NCBI RefSeq assembly: GCF_016097555.1
Contig: NC_054704.1
Span: 99,770,343 to 99,834,342, forward strand
Origin: Gigantopelta aegis
Taxonomy: Eukaryota > Mollusca > Gastropoda > Neomphalida > Peltospiridae
Direction: 5' to 3'
DNA: 64,000 bases
Position numbers and translations under genes: made by a program. Below the pieces are notes generated by a model. It did not search any database and was not told the DNA's origin. It saw only the letters and a list, made by a program, of their open reading frames with translations. Shown here piece by piece: positions 23,346 through 35,190 of the stretch (position 1 is its first letter; each line of letters opens with the position of its first letter).

Positions 23346-23630
23346 GTAGAGGCAGGATCTAGCACAGTGGGTAGAGCGCTCGCCCCAGGTGCTTCGATCA
23401 AAGGATCGAACACCTAGGTGGACCCATTCTCTGGTTGGGTTTTTCCTGTTCCAACCAGTGCTCCACGACTGTGGGAAAGTAGATATAAACGATTCCTTGC
23501 TGCTAATAGAAAAATGTGTCAGCAATAATGTCAGAATTACAAAATGTTTGAAAATAAAATATCTGTCTGTCTGTCCACTAACCGATTATTAACCAGTTAG
23601 CTCTAATGGTGTCTTTAAAAAATGAAAACT
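23346..23630 (+). mobile_element. SINE-A (A2), diverged
   Basis: The head has CAGTGGGTAGAGCGCTCGCC and AAGGATCGAACACCTAGGTG, and the body has TTCCTTGCTGCTAATAG. The tail has lost most of the CCAATAGCCGATG segment, with a (CTGT)n insertion in its place, and ends CTCTAATGGTGTCTTTAAA. Confidence 0.75.
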
Positions 23631-24127
23631 TATTATGAATAGCGATTATTGTAAATATGATAATCTTAAACATATAAAAAGGTTATAGTCAATCGGTATC
23701 CAAATATATTATTCAAAATATGCAAAATTCAGATTGATATTCTATAGAGTAAATTAATTTTGAATCAGACATGATCCTGAATCGGACAAATTTGAGCTGT
23801 ATTTTGGGGGTTTTACATTAAAATAGATATTAAACATTAAATACTTTATAAAAAGTAGCTATCTAACCTCTGCAGTGTTTTCGTTTAACACTAGAAGAAA
23901 GTAATCACGGAGGGAGTTTTTAATACGAAAAAAAACCCAAAAACATTTTTTAAAAGTGTTCTTTCTCACATGATAATAAGGAAATTAATTCATTGTTCCA
24001 AAAAGAAAAATATCTGAAAACTCTGAAATACTTTGGATAAACATTGTAATTATTTTCAAAATATATTTACATATATAGTTCCTTTAATTTTGTTCGAAAG
24101 TTAAGCCACGTCACAGATTTTAAGTCG
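23631..24127. other. AT-rich intergenic sequence
   Basis: Nothing recognised. Confidence 0.5.
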
Positions 24128-24128
24128 A

Positions 24129-26336
24129 AAGTTCAGGTGTATCTGTTGATCATAATATCAATGTCCAAGTCGTACAGTTCAGGTGTATCTGTTGATGATA
24201 ATATCAATGTCCAAGTCGTACAGTTCAAGTGTATCTGTTGATCATAATATCAATGTCCAAGTCGTACAGTTCAAGTGTATCTGTTGATCATAATATCAAT
24301 GTCCAAGTCGTACAGTTCAAGTGTATCTGTTGATAATAATATCAATGTCCAAGTCGTACAGTTCAAGTGTATCTGTTGATAATAATATCAATGTCCAAGT
24401 CGTACAGTTCAGGTGTATCTGTTGATCATAATATCAATGTCCAAGTCGTACAGTTCAAGTGTATCTGTTGATCATAATATCAATGTCCAAGTCGTACAGT
24501 TCAAGTGTATCTGTTGATCATAATATCGATGTCCAAGTCGTACAGTTCAAGTGTATCTGTTGATCATAATATCAATGTCCAAGTCGTACAGTTCAAGTGT
24601 ATCTGTTGATCATAATATCAATGTCCAAGTCGTACAGTTCAGGTGTATCTGTTGATAATAATATCAATGTCCAAGTCGTACAGTTCAAGTGTATCTGTTG
24701 ATAATAATATCAATGTCCAAGTCGTACAGTTCAAGTGTATCTGTTGATCATAATATCAATGTCCAAGTCGTACAGTTCAGGTGTATCTGTTGATAATAAT
24801 ATCAATGTCCAAGTCGTACAGTTCAAGTGTATCTGTTGATCATAATATCAATGTCCAAGTCGTACAGTTCAGGTGTATCTGTTGATCATAATATCAATGT
24901 CCAAGTCGTACAGTTCAGGTGTATCTGTTGATCATAATATCAATGTCCAAGTCGTACAGTTCAAGTGTATCTGTTGATCATAATATCAATGTCCAAGTCG
25001 TACAGTTCAGGTGTATCTGTTGATCATAATATCAATGTCCAAGTCGTACAGTTCAAGTGTATCTGTTGATCATAATATCAATGTCCAAGTCGTACAGTTC
25101 AGGTGTATCTGTTGATCATAATATCAATGTCCAAGTCGTACAGTTCAAGTGTATCTGTTGATCATAATATCAATGTCCAAGTCGTACAGTTCAAGTGTAT
25201 CTGTTGATCATAATATCAATGTCCAAGTCGTACAGTTCAAGTGTATCTGTTGATCATAATATCAATGTCCAAGTCGTACAGTTCAATTGTATCTGTTGAT
25301 AATAATATCAATGTCCAAGTCGTACAGTTCAGGTGTATCTGTTGATCATAATATCAATGTCCAAGTCGTACAGTTCAAGTGTATCTGTTGATCATAATAT
25401 CAATGTCCAAGTCGTACAGTTCAAGTGTATCTGTTGATCATAATATCAATGTCCAAGTCGTACAGTTCAAGTGTATCTGTTGATCATAATATCAATGTCC
25501 AAGTCGTACAGTTCAAGTGTATCTGTTGATCATAATATCAATGTCCAAGTCGTACAGTTCAAGTGTATCTGTTGATCATAATATCAATGTCCAAGTCGTA
25601 CAGTTCAAGTGTATCTGTTGATAATAATATCAATGTCCAAGTCGTACAGTTCAAGTGTATCTGTTGATCATAATATCAATGTCCAAGTCGTACAGTTCAA
25701 GTGTATCTGTTGATCATAATATCAATGTCCAAGTCGTACAGTTCAGGTGTATCTGTTGATAATAATATCAATGTCCAAGTCGTACAGTTCAAGTGTATCT
25801 GTTGATAATAATATCAATGTCCAAGTCGTACAGTTCAAGTGTATCTGTTGGTAATAATATCAATGTCCAAGTCGTACAGTTCAAGTGTATCTGTTGATCA
25901 TAATATCAATGTCCAAGTCGTACAGTTCAGGTGTATCTGTTGATCATAATATCAATGTCCAAGTCGTACAGTTCAGGTGTATCTGTTGATAATAATATCA
26001 ATGTCCAAGTCGTACAGTTCAAGTGTATCTGTTGATCATAATATCAATGTCCAAGTCGTACAGTTCAAGTGTATCTGTTGATCATAATATCAATGTCCAA
26101 GTCGTACAGTTCAAGTGTATCTGTTGATCATAATATCAATGTCCAAGTCGTACAGTTCAGGTGTATCTGTTGATCATAATATCAATGTCCAAGTCGTACA
26201 GTTCAAGTGTATCTGTTGATCATAATATCAATGTCCAAGTCGTACAGTTCAAGTGTATCTGTTGATCATAATATCAATGTCCAAGTCGTACAGTTCAAGT
26301 GTATCTGTTGATCATAATATCAATGTCCAAGTCGGT
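24129..26336. repeat. Minisatellite, 46-bp unit, about 48 copies
   Basis: Very even array of TTCAAGTGTATCTGTTGATC plus ATAATATCAATGTCCAAGTCGTACAG. Variation is almost limited to two positions (TTCAAG/TTCAGG and GATCATAA/GATAATAA), which suggests recent expansion or strong homogenisation. It contains no SINE sequence that I can see. Confidence 0.97.
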
Positions 26337-26783
26337 ATCTACAACTGTTATGCAGTTGATTTCATGATATTTCATGTTGTCTTCTTATATGTCACATACC
26401 AAATGAATCCAAATGTGTTAATAATGTGGTTATTTCGGCCGCTGATGGGGTTCGGGGGTCTGGACTACCCCCTGCCCCTCCCCTGCTTTCGAAAACCTTT
26501 TAAAAATCCATTTTAGAGTATTTATATTTAGTGCAGAACGTTGTATAAGTAGTTTTGGACCCTCTCCCTGCAAAAGGTCCTGGAACCGTAATTTTTGTTG
26601 TTTTATCTAAAGCTAAGTAATATCTGTGACAATAGCTATTTATAACATGCATACTAAGATCTGAGTATTTGACATGATGTGTCTGTTCTTTCGGCACATT
26701 AAAGTAGTTTAACAAACGATTTCCCATGCTTTATGCATGTTTTAGACATGTGGATTTGTAGATAATGTTTAGTATTTGGAGTA
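26337..26783. other. Intergenic, nothing recognised
   Basis: Plus-strand frame 26253-26516 begins in the minisatellite and is not a gene. The minus-strand frame 26500-26727 has no domain. Confidence 0.5.
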
Positions 26784-26915
26784 AAGGTGACGCCACACTA
26801 TACAAGTGTTTCGTACGAGAATAGCCGACAGTGACAAGATAACATTGAGATCTCACCGGTTACTGTGCGGTCGTCTGTTCTCGTACGAGACGCTCGTATG
26901 GTGTGACGCCGCCTT
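26784..26915. mobile_element. Palindromic foldback element, 132 bp
   Basis: Nearly the whole element is one imperfect palindrome: AAGGTGACGCCACACTATAC at the left matches the complement of GTATGGTGTGACGCCGCCTT at the right. Pairing continues through TTTCGTACGAGAA to a centre at GAGATCTC (about 26849-26856). There is no coding capacity. Such structures are typical of short non-autonomous foldback/MITE elements. I could not settle a target duplication. Confidence 0.75.
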
Positions 26916-27300
26916 CACAGTTATTGCGTTTTTTATTTTGTTGCCTCAAACTCAAAGGCACAATTTTGTTTCTCTATGTTTCTTCCGAGATTTCTTTGGA
27001 AGGACATTTTTCATAGCTAACCTGTGTGTATGATTTTCTTTTCACGTGTCAGTGGCAAAGCCGGACTATCACAATTACATTTGCCATCTGTTACAGTAAC
27101 GTACGAAGTGACAGCAAGATTTTCTTGTTAATATGCAACAAGCGGCGATCTTTCCTTCGGTAATTGTAACAGCTGGTTTTGTCGATAAGATTTGCATTTC
27201 TGTATGCAATAAACACATTGGCGGATCCAGGGAGGAAGTAACACGGCTATGTTGACACCCAAACCCGCCTGTTTAAGTGTCCTTTTTAATGTCTTTTTAC
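26916..27300. other. Intergenic, nothing recognised
   Basis: GGCGGATCCAGG near 27221 recurs as GGCGCGGATCCAGGGGG at 18030, hinting at an unnamed dispersed repeat. Confidence 0.4.
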
Positions 27301-27304
27301 ATAT

Positions 27305-27455
27305 CAGCAGTAATCTGTGACGCCTATCAGTAGTATTCTCTGACGCCTATCAGTAGTATTCTGTGACGCCTATCAATAGTATTCTGTGACGCCTATCAGT
27401 AGTATTCTCTGACGTCTATCAGTAGTATTATGTGACGCCTATCAATAGTATTCTG
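27305..27455. repeat. Minisatellite, 23-bp unit
   Basis: Six to seven units of GTAGTATTCTGTGACGCCTA plus TCA with point variants. Confidence 0.9.
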
Positions 27456-27546
27456 TAAAGACTAAGTGTGCCGTACTGCATACTAGTTTTTCGTTTTCTA
27501 CTTTTTCATAAATAAATCACAGTTAAGTTTAAGCCACATTTTTTGT

Positions 27547-27826
27547 GAGCCCCATTGTCTGTTGGTCAAGACATCGAACTGTCAAGCTGAAGAATATGGT
27601 TCAAATCCTGACACATCCTGGGTCAAACTTTCACCAAACTATCTCGCCTATAAACTTCAGTCTGGACTTCACTATCTGTCCTGGTTCTCCTGTGATTCAT
27701 ACTGCCCTTCTTCACGACCAGTGCTCCACGACTGGTATATGATAAGGCTGTCCTGTAGCCTAAGCGTGAGGTTGTCCATATATGATTGATAGCATCTGAG
27801 CAGCTGCTGCGGCGTCGTTCAACACA
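27547..27826 (+). mobile_element. SINE-C candidate (third tRNA-headed family)
   Basis: A head-like TCTGTTGGTCAAGACATCGA and a B-box-like TGGTTCAAATCC 45 bp later, then a body containing CCAGTGCTCCACGACTGGTA, and an end with GCGGCGTCGTTCAACACAAA that parallels the GTCGTTAAACAAA end of SINE-A. Only one copy is seen here, so the family call is provisional. The plus-strand frames over it are not genes. Confidence 0.55.
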
Positions 27827-27963
27827 AAAAAACGGTTTACTTTTATCTTTCTGTATTTGTCTTATTTTCTTCTTTTTTTTCCTTTACAAAGGCCGTGGTA
27901 TGTATTATCCTATCTGTGGATAATGCATATAAAAGATATCTTGCTGCTAATCGAAAAGGGTAA

Positions 27964-28268
27964 GTTTATGTTTTGTTAAATGACATCACTGGAGCACACT
28001 GATTTATTCATCATCATCTATTGGATGTCAAATATTTGGTAATTTGGACATAATCTTAGAGAGGCAACCCGTTACATTTGTTTCCATTAGTAGCAAGGGA
28101 TCTTTTATATGCACCATCCCACAGATAGGATAACATATACCACAGCCTTGCTATACCAATCGTGGTGTACTGGCTCGAACGAGAAATGGCCTAATGGGCC
28201 TAATGATTGGGATCGATCTCAGACTGACAGCGTATCAAGTGAGCACTCTAGCACTAGGCTACGTCCCG
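27964..28268 (-). mobile_element. SINE-A (A2) nested inside another SINE-A
   Basis: Complete minus-strand copy from a GGGCGGGACGTAGCCTAGTG head to GTGATGTCATTTAACAAAAC. The bases at the two joins (TCGAAAAG on the left, TCGACAAG on the right) fit a diverged target duplication taken from the host SINE. Confidence 0.85.
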
Positions 28269-28282
28269 CCCCTCGACAAGAG

Positions 28283-31200
28283 TAGTCTATGGAGTGGCGG
28301 CAGTTTCCCCTCTTATTATCTCTGTCATCCTTAATCTATTGAGTGGCGGCAGTTTCCCCTCTTATTATCTCTGTCATCCTTAATCTATGGAGTGGCGGCA
28401 GTTTCCCCTCTTATTATCTCTGTCATCCTTAATCTATGGAGTGGCGGCAGTTTTCCCTCTTATTATCTCTGTCATCCTTAATCTATGGAGTGGCGGCAGT
28501 CCTCTTATTATCTCTGTCATCCTTAATCTATGGAGTGGCGGCAGTTTCCCCTCTTATTATCTCTGTCATCCTTAATCTATGGAGTGGCGGCAGTCCTCTT
28601 ATTATCTCTGTCATCCTTAATCTATGGAGTGGCGGCAGTTTCCCCTCTTATTATCTCTGTCATCCTTAATCTATGGAGTGGCGGCAGTCCTCTTATTATC
28701 TCTGTCATCCTTAATCTATGGAGTGGCGGCAGTTTCCCCTCTTATTATCTCTGTCATCCTTAATCTATGGAGTGGCGGCAGTCCTGTTATTATCTCTGTC
28801 ATCCTTAATCTATGGAGTGGCGGCAGTCCTGTTATTATCTCTGTCATCCTTAATCTATGGAGTGGCGGCAGTTTCCCCTCTTATTATCTCTGTCATCCTT
28901 AATCTATGGAGTGGCGGCAGTTTCCCCTCTTATTATCTCTGTCATCCTTAATCTATGGAGTGGCGGCAGTTTCCCCTCTTATTATCTCTGTCATCCTTAA
29001 TCTATGGAGTGGCGGCAGTTTCCCCTCTTATTATCTCTGTCATCCTTAATCTATGGAGTGGCGGCAGTTTCCCCTCTTATTATCTCTGTCATCCTTAATC
29101 TATGGAGTGGCGGCAGTTTCCCCTCTTATTATCTCTGTCATCCTTAATCTATGGAGTGGCGGCAGTTTCCCCTCTTATTATCTCTGTCATCCTTAATCTA
29201 TGGAGTGGCGGCAGTTTCCCCTCTTATTATCTCTGTCATCCTTAATCTATGGAGTGGCGGCAGTTTCCCCTCTTATTATCTCTGTCATCCTTAATCTATG
29301 GAGTGGCGGCAGTTTCCCCTCTTATTATCTCTGTCATCCTTAATCTATGGAGTGGCGGCAGTTTCCCCTCTTATTATCTCTGTCATCCTTAATCTATGGA
29401 GTGGCGGCAGTTTCCCCTCTTATTATCTCTGTCATCCTTAATCTATGGAGTGGCGGCAGTTTCCCCTCTTATTATCTCTGTCATCCTTAATCTATGGAGT
29501 GGCGGCAGTTTCCCTTCTTATTATCTCTGTCATCCTTAATCTATGGAGTGGCGGCAGTTTCCCCTCTTATTATCTCTGTCAACCTTAATCTATGGAGTGG
29601 CGGCAGTTTCCCCTCTTATTATCTCTGTCATCCTTAATCTATTGAGTGGCGGCAGTTTCCCCTCTTATTATCTCTGTCATCCTTAATCTATGGAGTGGCG
29701 GCAGTTTCCCCTCTTATTATCTCTGTCATCCTTAATCTATTGAGTGGCGGCAGTTTCCCCTCTTATTATCTCTGTCATCCTTAATCTATGGAGTGGCGGC
29801 AGTTTCCCCTCTTATTATCTCTGTCATCCTTAATCTATGGAGTGGCGGCAGTCCTCTTATTATCTCTGTCATCCTTAATCTATGGAGTGGCGGCAGTTTC
29901 CCCTCTTATTATCTCTGTCATCCTTAATCTATGGAGTGGCGGCAGTTTCCCTTCTTATTATCTCTGTCATCCTTAATCTATGGAGTGGCGGCAGTTTCCC
30001 CTCTTATTATCTCTGTCAACCTTAATCTATGGAGTGGCGGCAGTTCCCCCTCTTATTATCTATGTCATCCTTAATCTATTGAGTGGCGGCAGTTTCCCCT
30101 CTTATTATCTCTGTCATCCTTAATCTATGGAGTGGCGGCAGTTTCCCCTCTTATTATCTCTGTCATCCTTAATCTATTGAGTGGCGGCAGTTTCCCCTCT
30201 TATTATCTCTGTCATCCTTAATTTATGGAGTGGCGGCAGTTTCCCCTCTTATTATCTCTGTCATCCTTAATCTATGGAGTGGCGGCAGTTTCCCCTCTTA
30301 TTATCTCTGTCATCCTTAATCTATGGAGTGGCGGCAGTTTCCCCTCTTATTATCTCTGTCATCCTTAATCTATTGAGTGGCGGCAGTCCTCTTATTATCT
30401 CTGTCATCCTTAATCTATGGAGTGGCGGCAGTTTCCCCTCTTATTATCTCTGTCATCCTTAATCTATTGAGTGGCGGCAGTTTCCCCTCTTATTATCTCT
30501 GTCATCCTTAATCTATGGAGTGGCGGCAGTTTCCCCTCTTATTATCTCTGTCATCCTTAATCATATGGAGTGGCGGCAGTCCTCTTATTATCTCTGTCAT
30601 CCTTAATCTATGGAGTGGCGGCAGTTTCTCCTCTTATTATCTCTGTCATCCTTAATCATATGGAGTGGCGGCAGTCCTCTTATTATCTCTGTCATCCTTA
30701 ATCTATGGAGTGGCGGCAGTTTCCCCTCTTATTATCTCTGTCATCCTTAATCTATGGAGTGGCGGCAGTCCTCTTATTATCTCTGTCATCCTTAATCTAT
30801 GGAGTGGCGGCATGCCTCTTATTATCTCTGTCATCCTTAATATATGGAGTGGCGGCAGTTTCCCCTCTTATTATCTCTGTCATCCTTAATCTATGGAGTG
30901 GCGGCAGTTTCCCCTCTTATTATCTCTGTCATCCTTAATCATATGGAGTGGCGGCAGTCCTCTTATTATCTCTGTCATCCTTAATCTATGGAGTGGCGGC
31001 AATTTCCCCTCTTATTATCTCTGCCATCCTTAAACATATGGAGTGGCGTCAGTCCTCTTATTATCTCTGTCATCCTTAATCTATGGAGTGGCGGCAGTTT
31101 CCCCTCTTATTATCTCTGTCATCCTTAATCATATGGAGTGGCGGCAGTCCTCTTATTATCTCTGTCATTCTATGGAGTGGCGGCAGTTTCCCCTCTTATT

Positions 31201-31366
31201 ATCTCTGCAATCCTTAATCTATGGAGTGGCGGCAGTCCTCTTATTATCTCTGTCATCCTTAATCTATGGAGTGGCGGCAGTTTTCCCTCTTATTATCTCT
31301 GTAATCCTTAATCTATGGAGTGGCGGCATGCCTCTTATTATCTCTGTCATCCTTAATCATATGAAC
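28283..31366 (+). repeat. SINE-derived minisatellite, 49-bp unit (45-bp variant)
   Basis: About 63 units of TATGGAGTGGCGGCAGTTTC plus CCCTCTTATTATCTCTGTCATCCTTAATC; the second part is given here as separate blocks CCCTCTTATT, ATCTCTGTCA and TCCTTAATC. A 45-bp version has CAGTCCTCTT in the middle. Each unit corresponds to the stretch of SINE-A1 that reads AGTGGCGACAGCGGGTTTCC then TATCTGT and TCCTTAACCATATG. Plus-strand frames of 60-116 codons are repeat translations. Confidence 0.93.
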
Positions 31367-31860
31367 GAAGCATTCAAATGTTGTAAATGGTAAAATAGTT
31401 AAAATGTGTTAAGTGTGTCGTTAAATAAAACATTTCTTTTTTTCTTTTTCTTTCGTTTACTTTTTTCTTCTTTCTTTTCCCCCTTCTTTCTTTCTTTCCT
31501 TCTACAAAGTAGGGGAATGTAGTATGTGGATCTAGAATCAAATATCAGTATCCTTCGCAGTGGCCATACAAGACCTAGAACACAGGTGATTCCGAAGGGC
31601 AGGTGTTTGCCACTTAAAGTGGGAAAACGTGTTTGGTATAAAGTTTAATATGGAACGGTGCAACTCATTGACGTATGGACTGGCACTTTACTGGACAATC
31701 AGAAGGAATTTGCATTGAAATATTTGAGGGTGCCCTGATTTCCGTCTAAACACTATATTCAGCATAAAAATAACACAAACGTCTGAGAACTAATCAAATA
31801 CATACTAGCAAGAACGTAACTCGCCGTGTGCAATAACAAACCCCCAACGAATACAATGTA

Positions 31861-32106
31861 CGGCTGTCGGTGGTGTACTTAGTAGTTAAGCAAGCGGACC
31901 TAAAGCTGGTAGGTACAGGGTTCGCATCCCTGTTCCGGTTCCCATCCAGAGCGAGTTTTAAAGAGTTCAGTGGGTAGGTGTAAGGTCAGTACACCAACAT
32001 CTCTCTAACTAACCACTAACAAACTAACAAACTAACTATAGTCTAGATAGCCGAGGTGTGAGCCCTACGTAGCGTACTTGAACCTTAAATGGAATTGAAA
32101 TGCAAT
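31861..32106 (+). mobile_element. SINE-B, near full length
   Basis: Head CTGTCGGTGGTGTACTTAGT, B-box region GGGTTCGCATCCC, body GTGGGTAGGTGTAAGGTCAG and end CTTGAACCTTAAATGGAATT. It directly precedes the 114-bp array. Confidence 0.85.
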
Positions 32107-32146
32107 GACTACAACACATGAGGCTGATGAGCCCTGAAAACGCTCA

Positions 32147-33085
32147 GTGTGATGTTTGATTACCATCCCCGACCCTTCGACTCGTATGTGTATAGTAAAA
32201 CTCTACAGGGTTATCTGCTTTCCATAGGACAAAGTGAAAAGACCAGTTATAATGTTTACAGTGTGATGTTTGATTACCATCCCCGACCCTTCGACTCGTA
32301 TGTGTATAGTAAAACTCTACAGGGTTATCTGCTTTCCATAGGACAAAGTGAAAAGACCAGTTATAATGTTTACAGTGTGATGTTTGATTACCATCCCCGA
32401 CCCTTCGACTCGTATGTGTATAGTAAAACTCTACAGGGTTATCTGCTTTCCATAGGACAAAGTGAAAAGACCAGTTATAATGTTTACAGTGTGATGTTTG
32501 ATTACCATCCCCGACCCTTCGACTCGTATGTGTATAGTAAAACTCTACAGGGTTATCTGCTTTCCATAGGACAAAGTGAAAAGACCAGTTATAATGTTTA
32601 CAGTGTGATGTTTGATTACCATCCCCGACCCTTCGACTCGTATGTGTATAGTAAAACTCTACAGGGTTATCTGCTTTCCATAGGACAAAGTGAAAAGACC
32701 AGTTATAATGTTTACAGTGTGATGTTTGATTACCATCCCCGACCCTTCGACTCGTATGTGTATAGTAAAACTCTACAGGGTTATCTTCTTTCCATAGGAC
32801 AAAGTGAAAAGACCAGTTATAATGTTTACAGTGTGATGTTTGATTACCATCCCCGACCCTTCGACTCGTATGTGTATAGTAAAACTCTACAGGGTTATCT
32901 TCTTTCCATAGGACAAAGTGAAAAGACCAGTTATAATGTTTACAGTGTGATGTTTGATTACCATCCCCGACCCTTCGACTCGTATGTGTATAGTATACAG
33001 TACAGTGTGAGTGTGATGTTTGATTACCATCCCCGACCCTTCGACTCGTATGTGTATAGTAAAACTCTACAGGGTTATCTGCTTT
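32147..33085. repeat. Tandem array, 114-bp unit, open in frame on both strands
   Basis: Eight and a fraction near-identical units, each beginning GTGTGATGTTTGATTACCAT. The unit is 38 codons long, so one frame stays open on each strand: 318 codons on plus (32149-33105, unit core MFDYHPRPFDSYVYSKTLQG) and 321 on minus (32144-33109, unit core HTSRRVGDGNQTSHCKHYNW). Two units carry CTTCTTTCC in place of CTGCTTTCC and the penultimate unit is shortened. There is no signal peptide, recognised domain or promoter, so I treat it as satellite DNA. Confidence 0.9.
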
Positions 33086-33109
33086 CCATTTCACGTACAA
33101 ATTAAACAA

Positions 33110-34184
33110 AGCCTTCTTATTTTTAGTATAAGATTTTTTTTTTCAAAACAAACAAATACTTGGAAATATATTCTATGAAAGCTTTTTTTCTTTAGTTTTA
33201 CAATATGTTAGAAAGATTAGTTTACCTTTTATTGTTACGTTACATTCTGGAAAACTGTTATAAAAAGCTAAGTGTGGAATAACCATATGTTAGACACTAA
33301 ATGAGTCCCTGTATTTTAAAATGTATGGCAAATATCCTTTTTTCCCTTTCAGCATGTTTTGATAGTGTTTTAGTTGAAAAAAATAATATTGTCAAATTAT
33401 TAGGTCCTCTCCTATATACATGCACATACAATAAAATATGATGTTTTGTAAATCACACACAGTTTTCGTTGCCTTCTCCTGAACACTACCCATCATAGTT
33501 GTGTATCTGCATGAAAAAAAGTCTTCTTTATTACAGTCTTAGATATTTTACTGTTTTATACGTTTTTTTATCGTTACAAACGGTCTACGGTCGCAAATAT
33601 TTACGTACTTATTTTTACTAATGACAGTTTTGAATTTTGTATTTATAACCATCATTGGCAAAGTCGGATACTACTAGTACTGGTCTTTGTTCTACAGATA
33701 GAATGTCGATAAATATTTGTTTTTCGATTGATCATGTGTCCACAGAGTGTTGCAAAGTACTTTGTCTTTTGTTATTGTTACAAGTGGAACGTCCCTGATG
33801 GAAAGCGTTTCAAATTACACGGTGCACTTTCAACTTCGTTGAAAGCATAATATTTATTAATTAGTCAATAACTCAGAATGTACTTCAGTTGTAATTAAGT
33901 TATCATAAAGCCTCTTTCCCCGTACCTTTCTGAGGAATTCTAGTATTGATTCGACGCTTAACATTTCATGCAAGGCGGTAGACACCGGTATATATGTTTA
34001 ACGAACTGAGCAATATTAGTTGCTATGATGACCTTATGATATACTGATGGAAAGAAATACGGGTACACATAAATAGTAACAGCAAATGTTGACTGCAACC
34101 GAAACATCCTCAAACAAGCCTAACTACTCTAGTCCGTTTGCGTGAAAAAGAAACCGATGAATTAATACTTAACTCTATAATAAA
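33110..34184. other. AT-rich intergenic sequence
   Basis: Nothing recognised on either strand. Confidence 0.5.
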
Positions 34185-34185
34185 A

Positions 34186-34577
34186 AGAGTTAAAATTCAT
34201 ATAAAAAGCATGTTATTCAGTTTTAAACCCATACCAACTCAAATAACATTTTTGGAGAAAAAAATCAGTCTAAATAAATAAATAAAATTTATTTACAAAT
34301 TACCATTAAATTGCATAGGTTAAATATTATTTTTGATACAGGTATGAAAGCAATTGACGGAACAGCCAAAGTAAAGCATGTACTGCATCTATGTGTACTA
34401 CATTCTCGATTACTTTTAAAGTGACAGTGCAAGTAAAGCTGCATTCAGTGGCTGTTCTAGCATTTTGTCTTCACCCCGTATTTTTATTTACATGGAATTT
34501 ATTATTATTATTTAAATATTTGAGTTGGTATGGGTTTAAAGCTTATGTTGTTATACGAATTTTAACTTTATTCAGTA
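34186..34577. mobile_element. MITE-like element with about 60-bp inverted ends
   Basis: TTTAAACCCATACCAACTCA at about 34222 is matched by its complement at about 34521-34541. Weaker pairing continues outward (GAGTTAAAATTCATATAA against TTATACGAATTTTAACTTTA). The core is about 270 bp with no transposase. The plus-strand frame at 34391-34612 lies over the right arm and is not a gene. The target duplication is unresolved. Confidence 0.65.
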
Positions 34578-34937
34578 TAAAATTAGATTGCAAATCACTG
34601 GTTCCTGTTTGATGCAGACGGACTATAATAGTGAATTAAATATGGTTTCAAGTACCACGTTCCCTTATTTCCGTCCATTAGTATGTAATATACTATCAAC
34701 ATTCTACGTCTCAAATCGCGAGGTTCTGCATAAGCTGTCATCACAGGCTCTTAGGAACCGGGACAGGCCTGTTCCCAACCCCGATTTGACGACCATAAGA
34801 TTTACATTTTTGTCTTAATACATATTAAAAAATGAAAAGGTATATAATAGACATTTTGCTAGGGAGCACTTCCTAACTAACTGCCCCTCCCCTCAAATAT
34901 TCTTCCTACGGACCTGTTATCATTTTGATTTGGAACT

Positions 34938-35190
34938 TCGTCAGTAATGATGGATCCCATTGGGCTATTTCTCGTTCCAGCCAGTTCACCACGTCTGGTA
35001 TATCAATGGTCGTGGTATGTGCTATTCTGTCTGTAGGATGGTGCATATAAAAGATTCCTTGCTACTACTGGTTTCCTCTCTAAGAGTATGTTTCAAAATT
35101 ACCAAATGTTTGACATCCAATAGCCGACGATTAATAAATCATTGTGCTCTAGTGGTGTCCTTGAACAAAAGTAGCTTTAACTTTAACTTT
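34938..35190 (+). mobile_element. SINE-A (A2), 5'-truncated
   Basis: It starts in the body (CCCATTGGGCTATTTCTCGT) without the tRNA head, and keeps TGCATATAAAAGATTCCTTG, GACATCCAATAGCCGACGAT and CTCTAGTGGTGTCCTTGAAC. A 5' truncation of this type is expected for target-primed reverse transcription. Confidence 0.9.

Larger units (their letters stand above)
27885..31438 (+). mobile_element. SINE-A (A1) copy with internal minisatellite and nested SINE
   Basis: The body begins AAAGGCCGTGGTATGTATTA and reaches TGCTGCTAATCGAAAAG at about 27956. A minus-strand SINE (27964-28268) then interrupts it. It resumes AAGAGTAGTCTATGGAGTGG, expands into about 63 tandem units, and finally closes with the normal A1 tail, AAATGTGTTAAGTGTGTCGT and TAAATAAAACATTTC, followed by a pyrimidine tract. 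The tRNA head is missing, so the copy is 5'-truncated. Confidence 0.8.

Noticed and set aside
24129-26336. CRISPR-like array
   Set aside because: The regular repeats have no unique spacers; the whole 46-bp unit is repeated, and the sequence is eukaryotic.
32144-33109. 318- and 321-codon frames on opposite strands as genes
   Set aside because: A 114-bp unit is a multiple of three, so a frame open in one unit stays open in all. There is no promoter, signal peptide or domain, and both strands cannot sensibly be coding.
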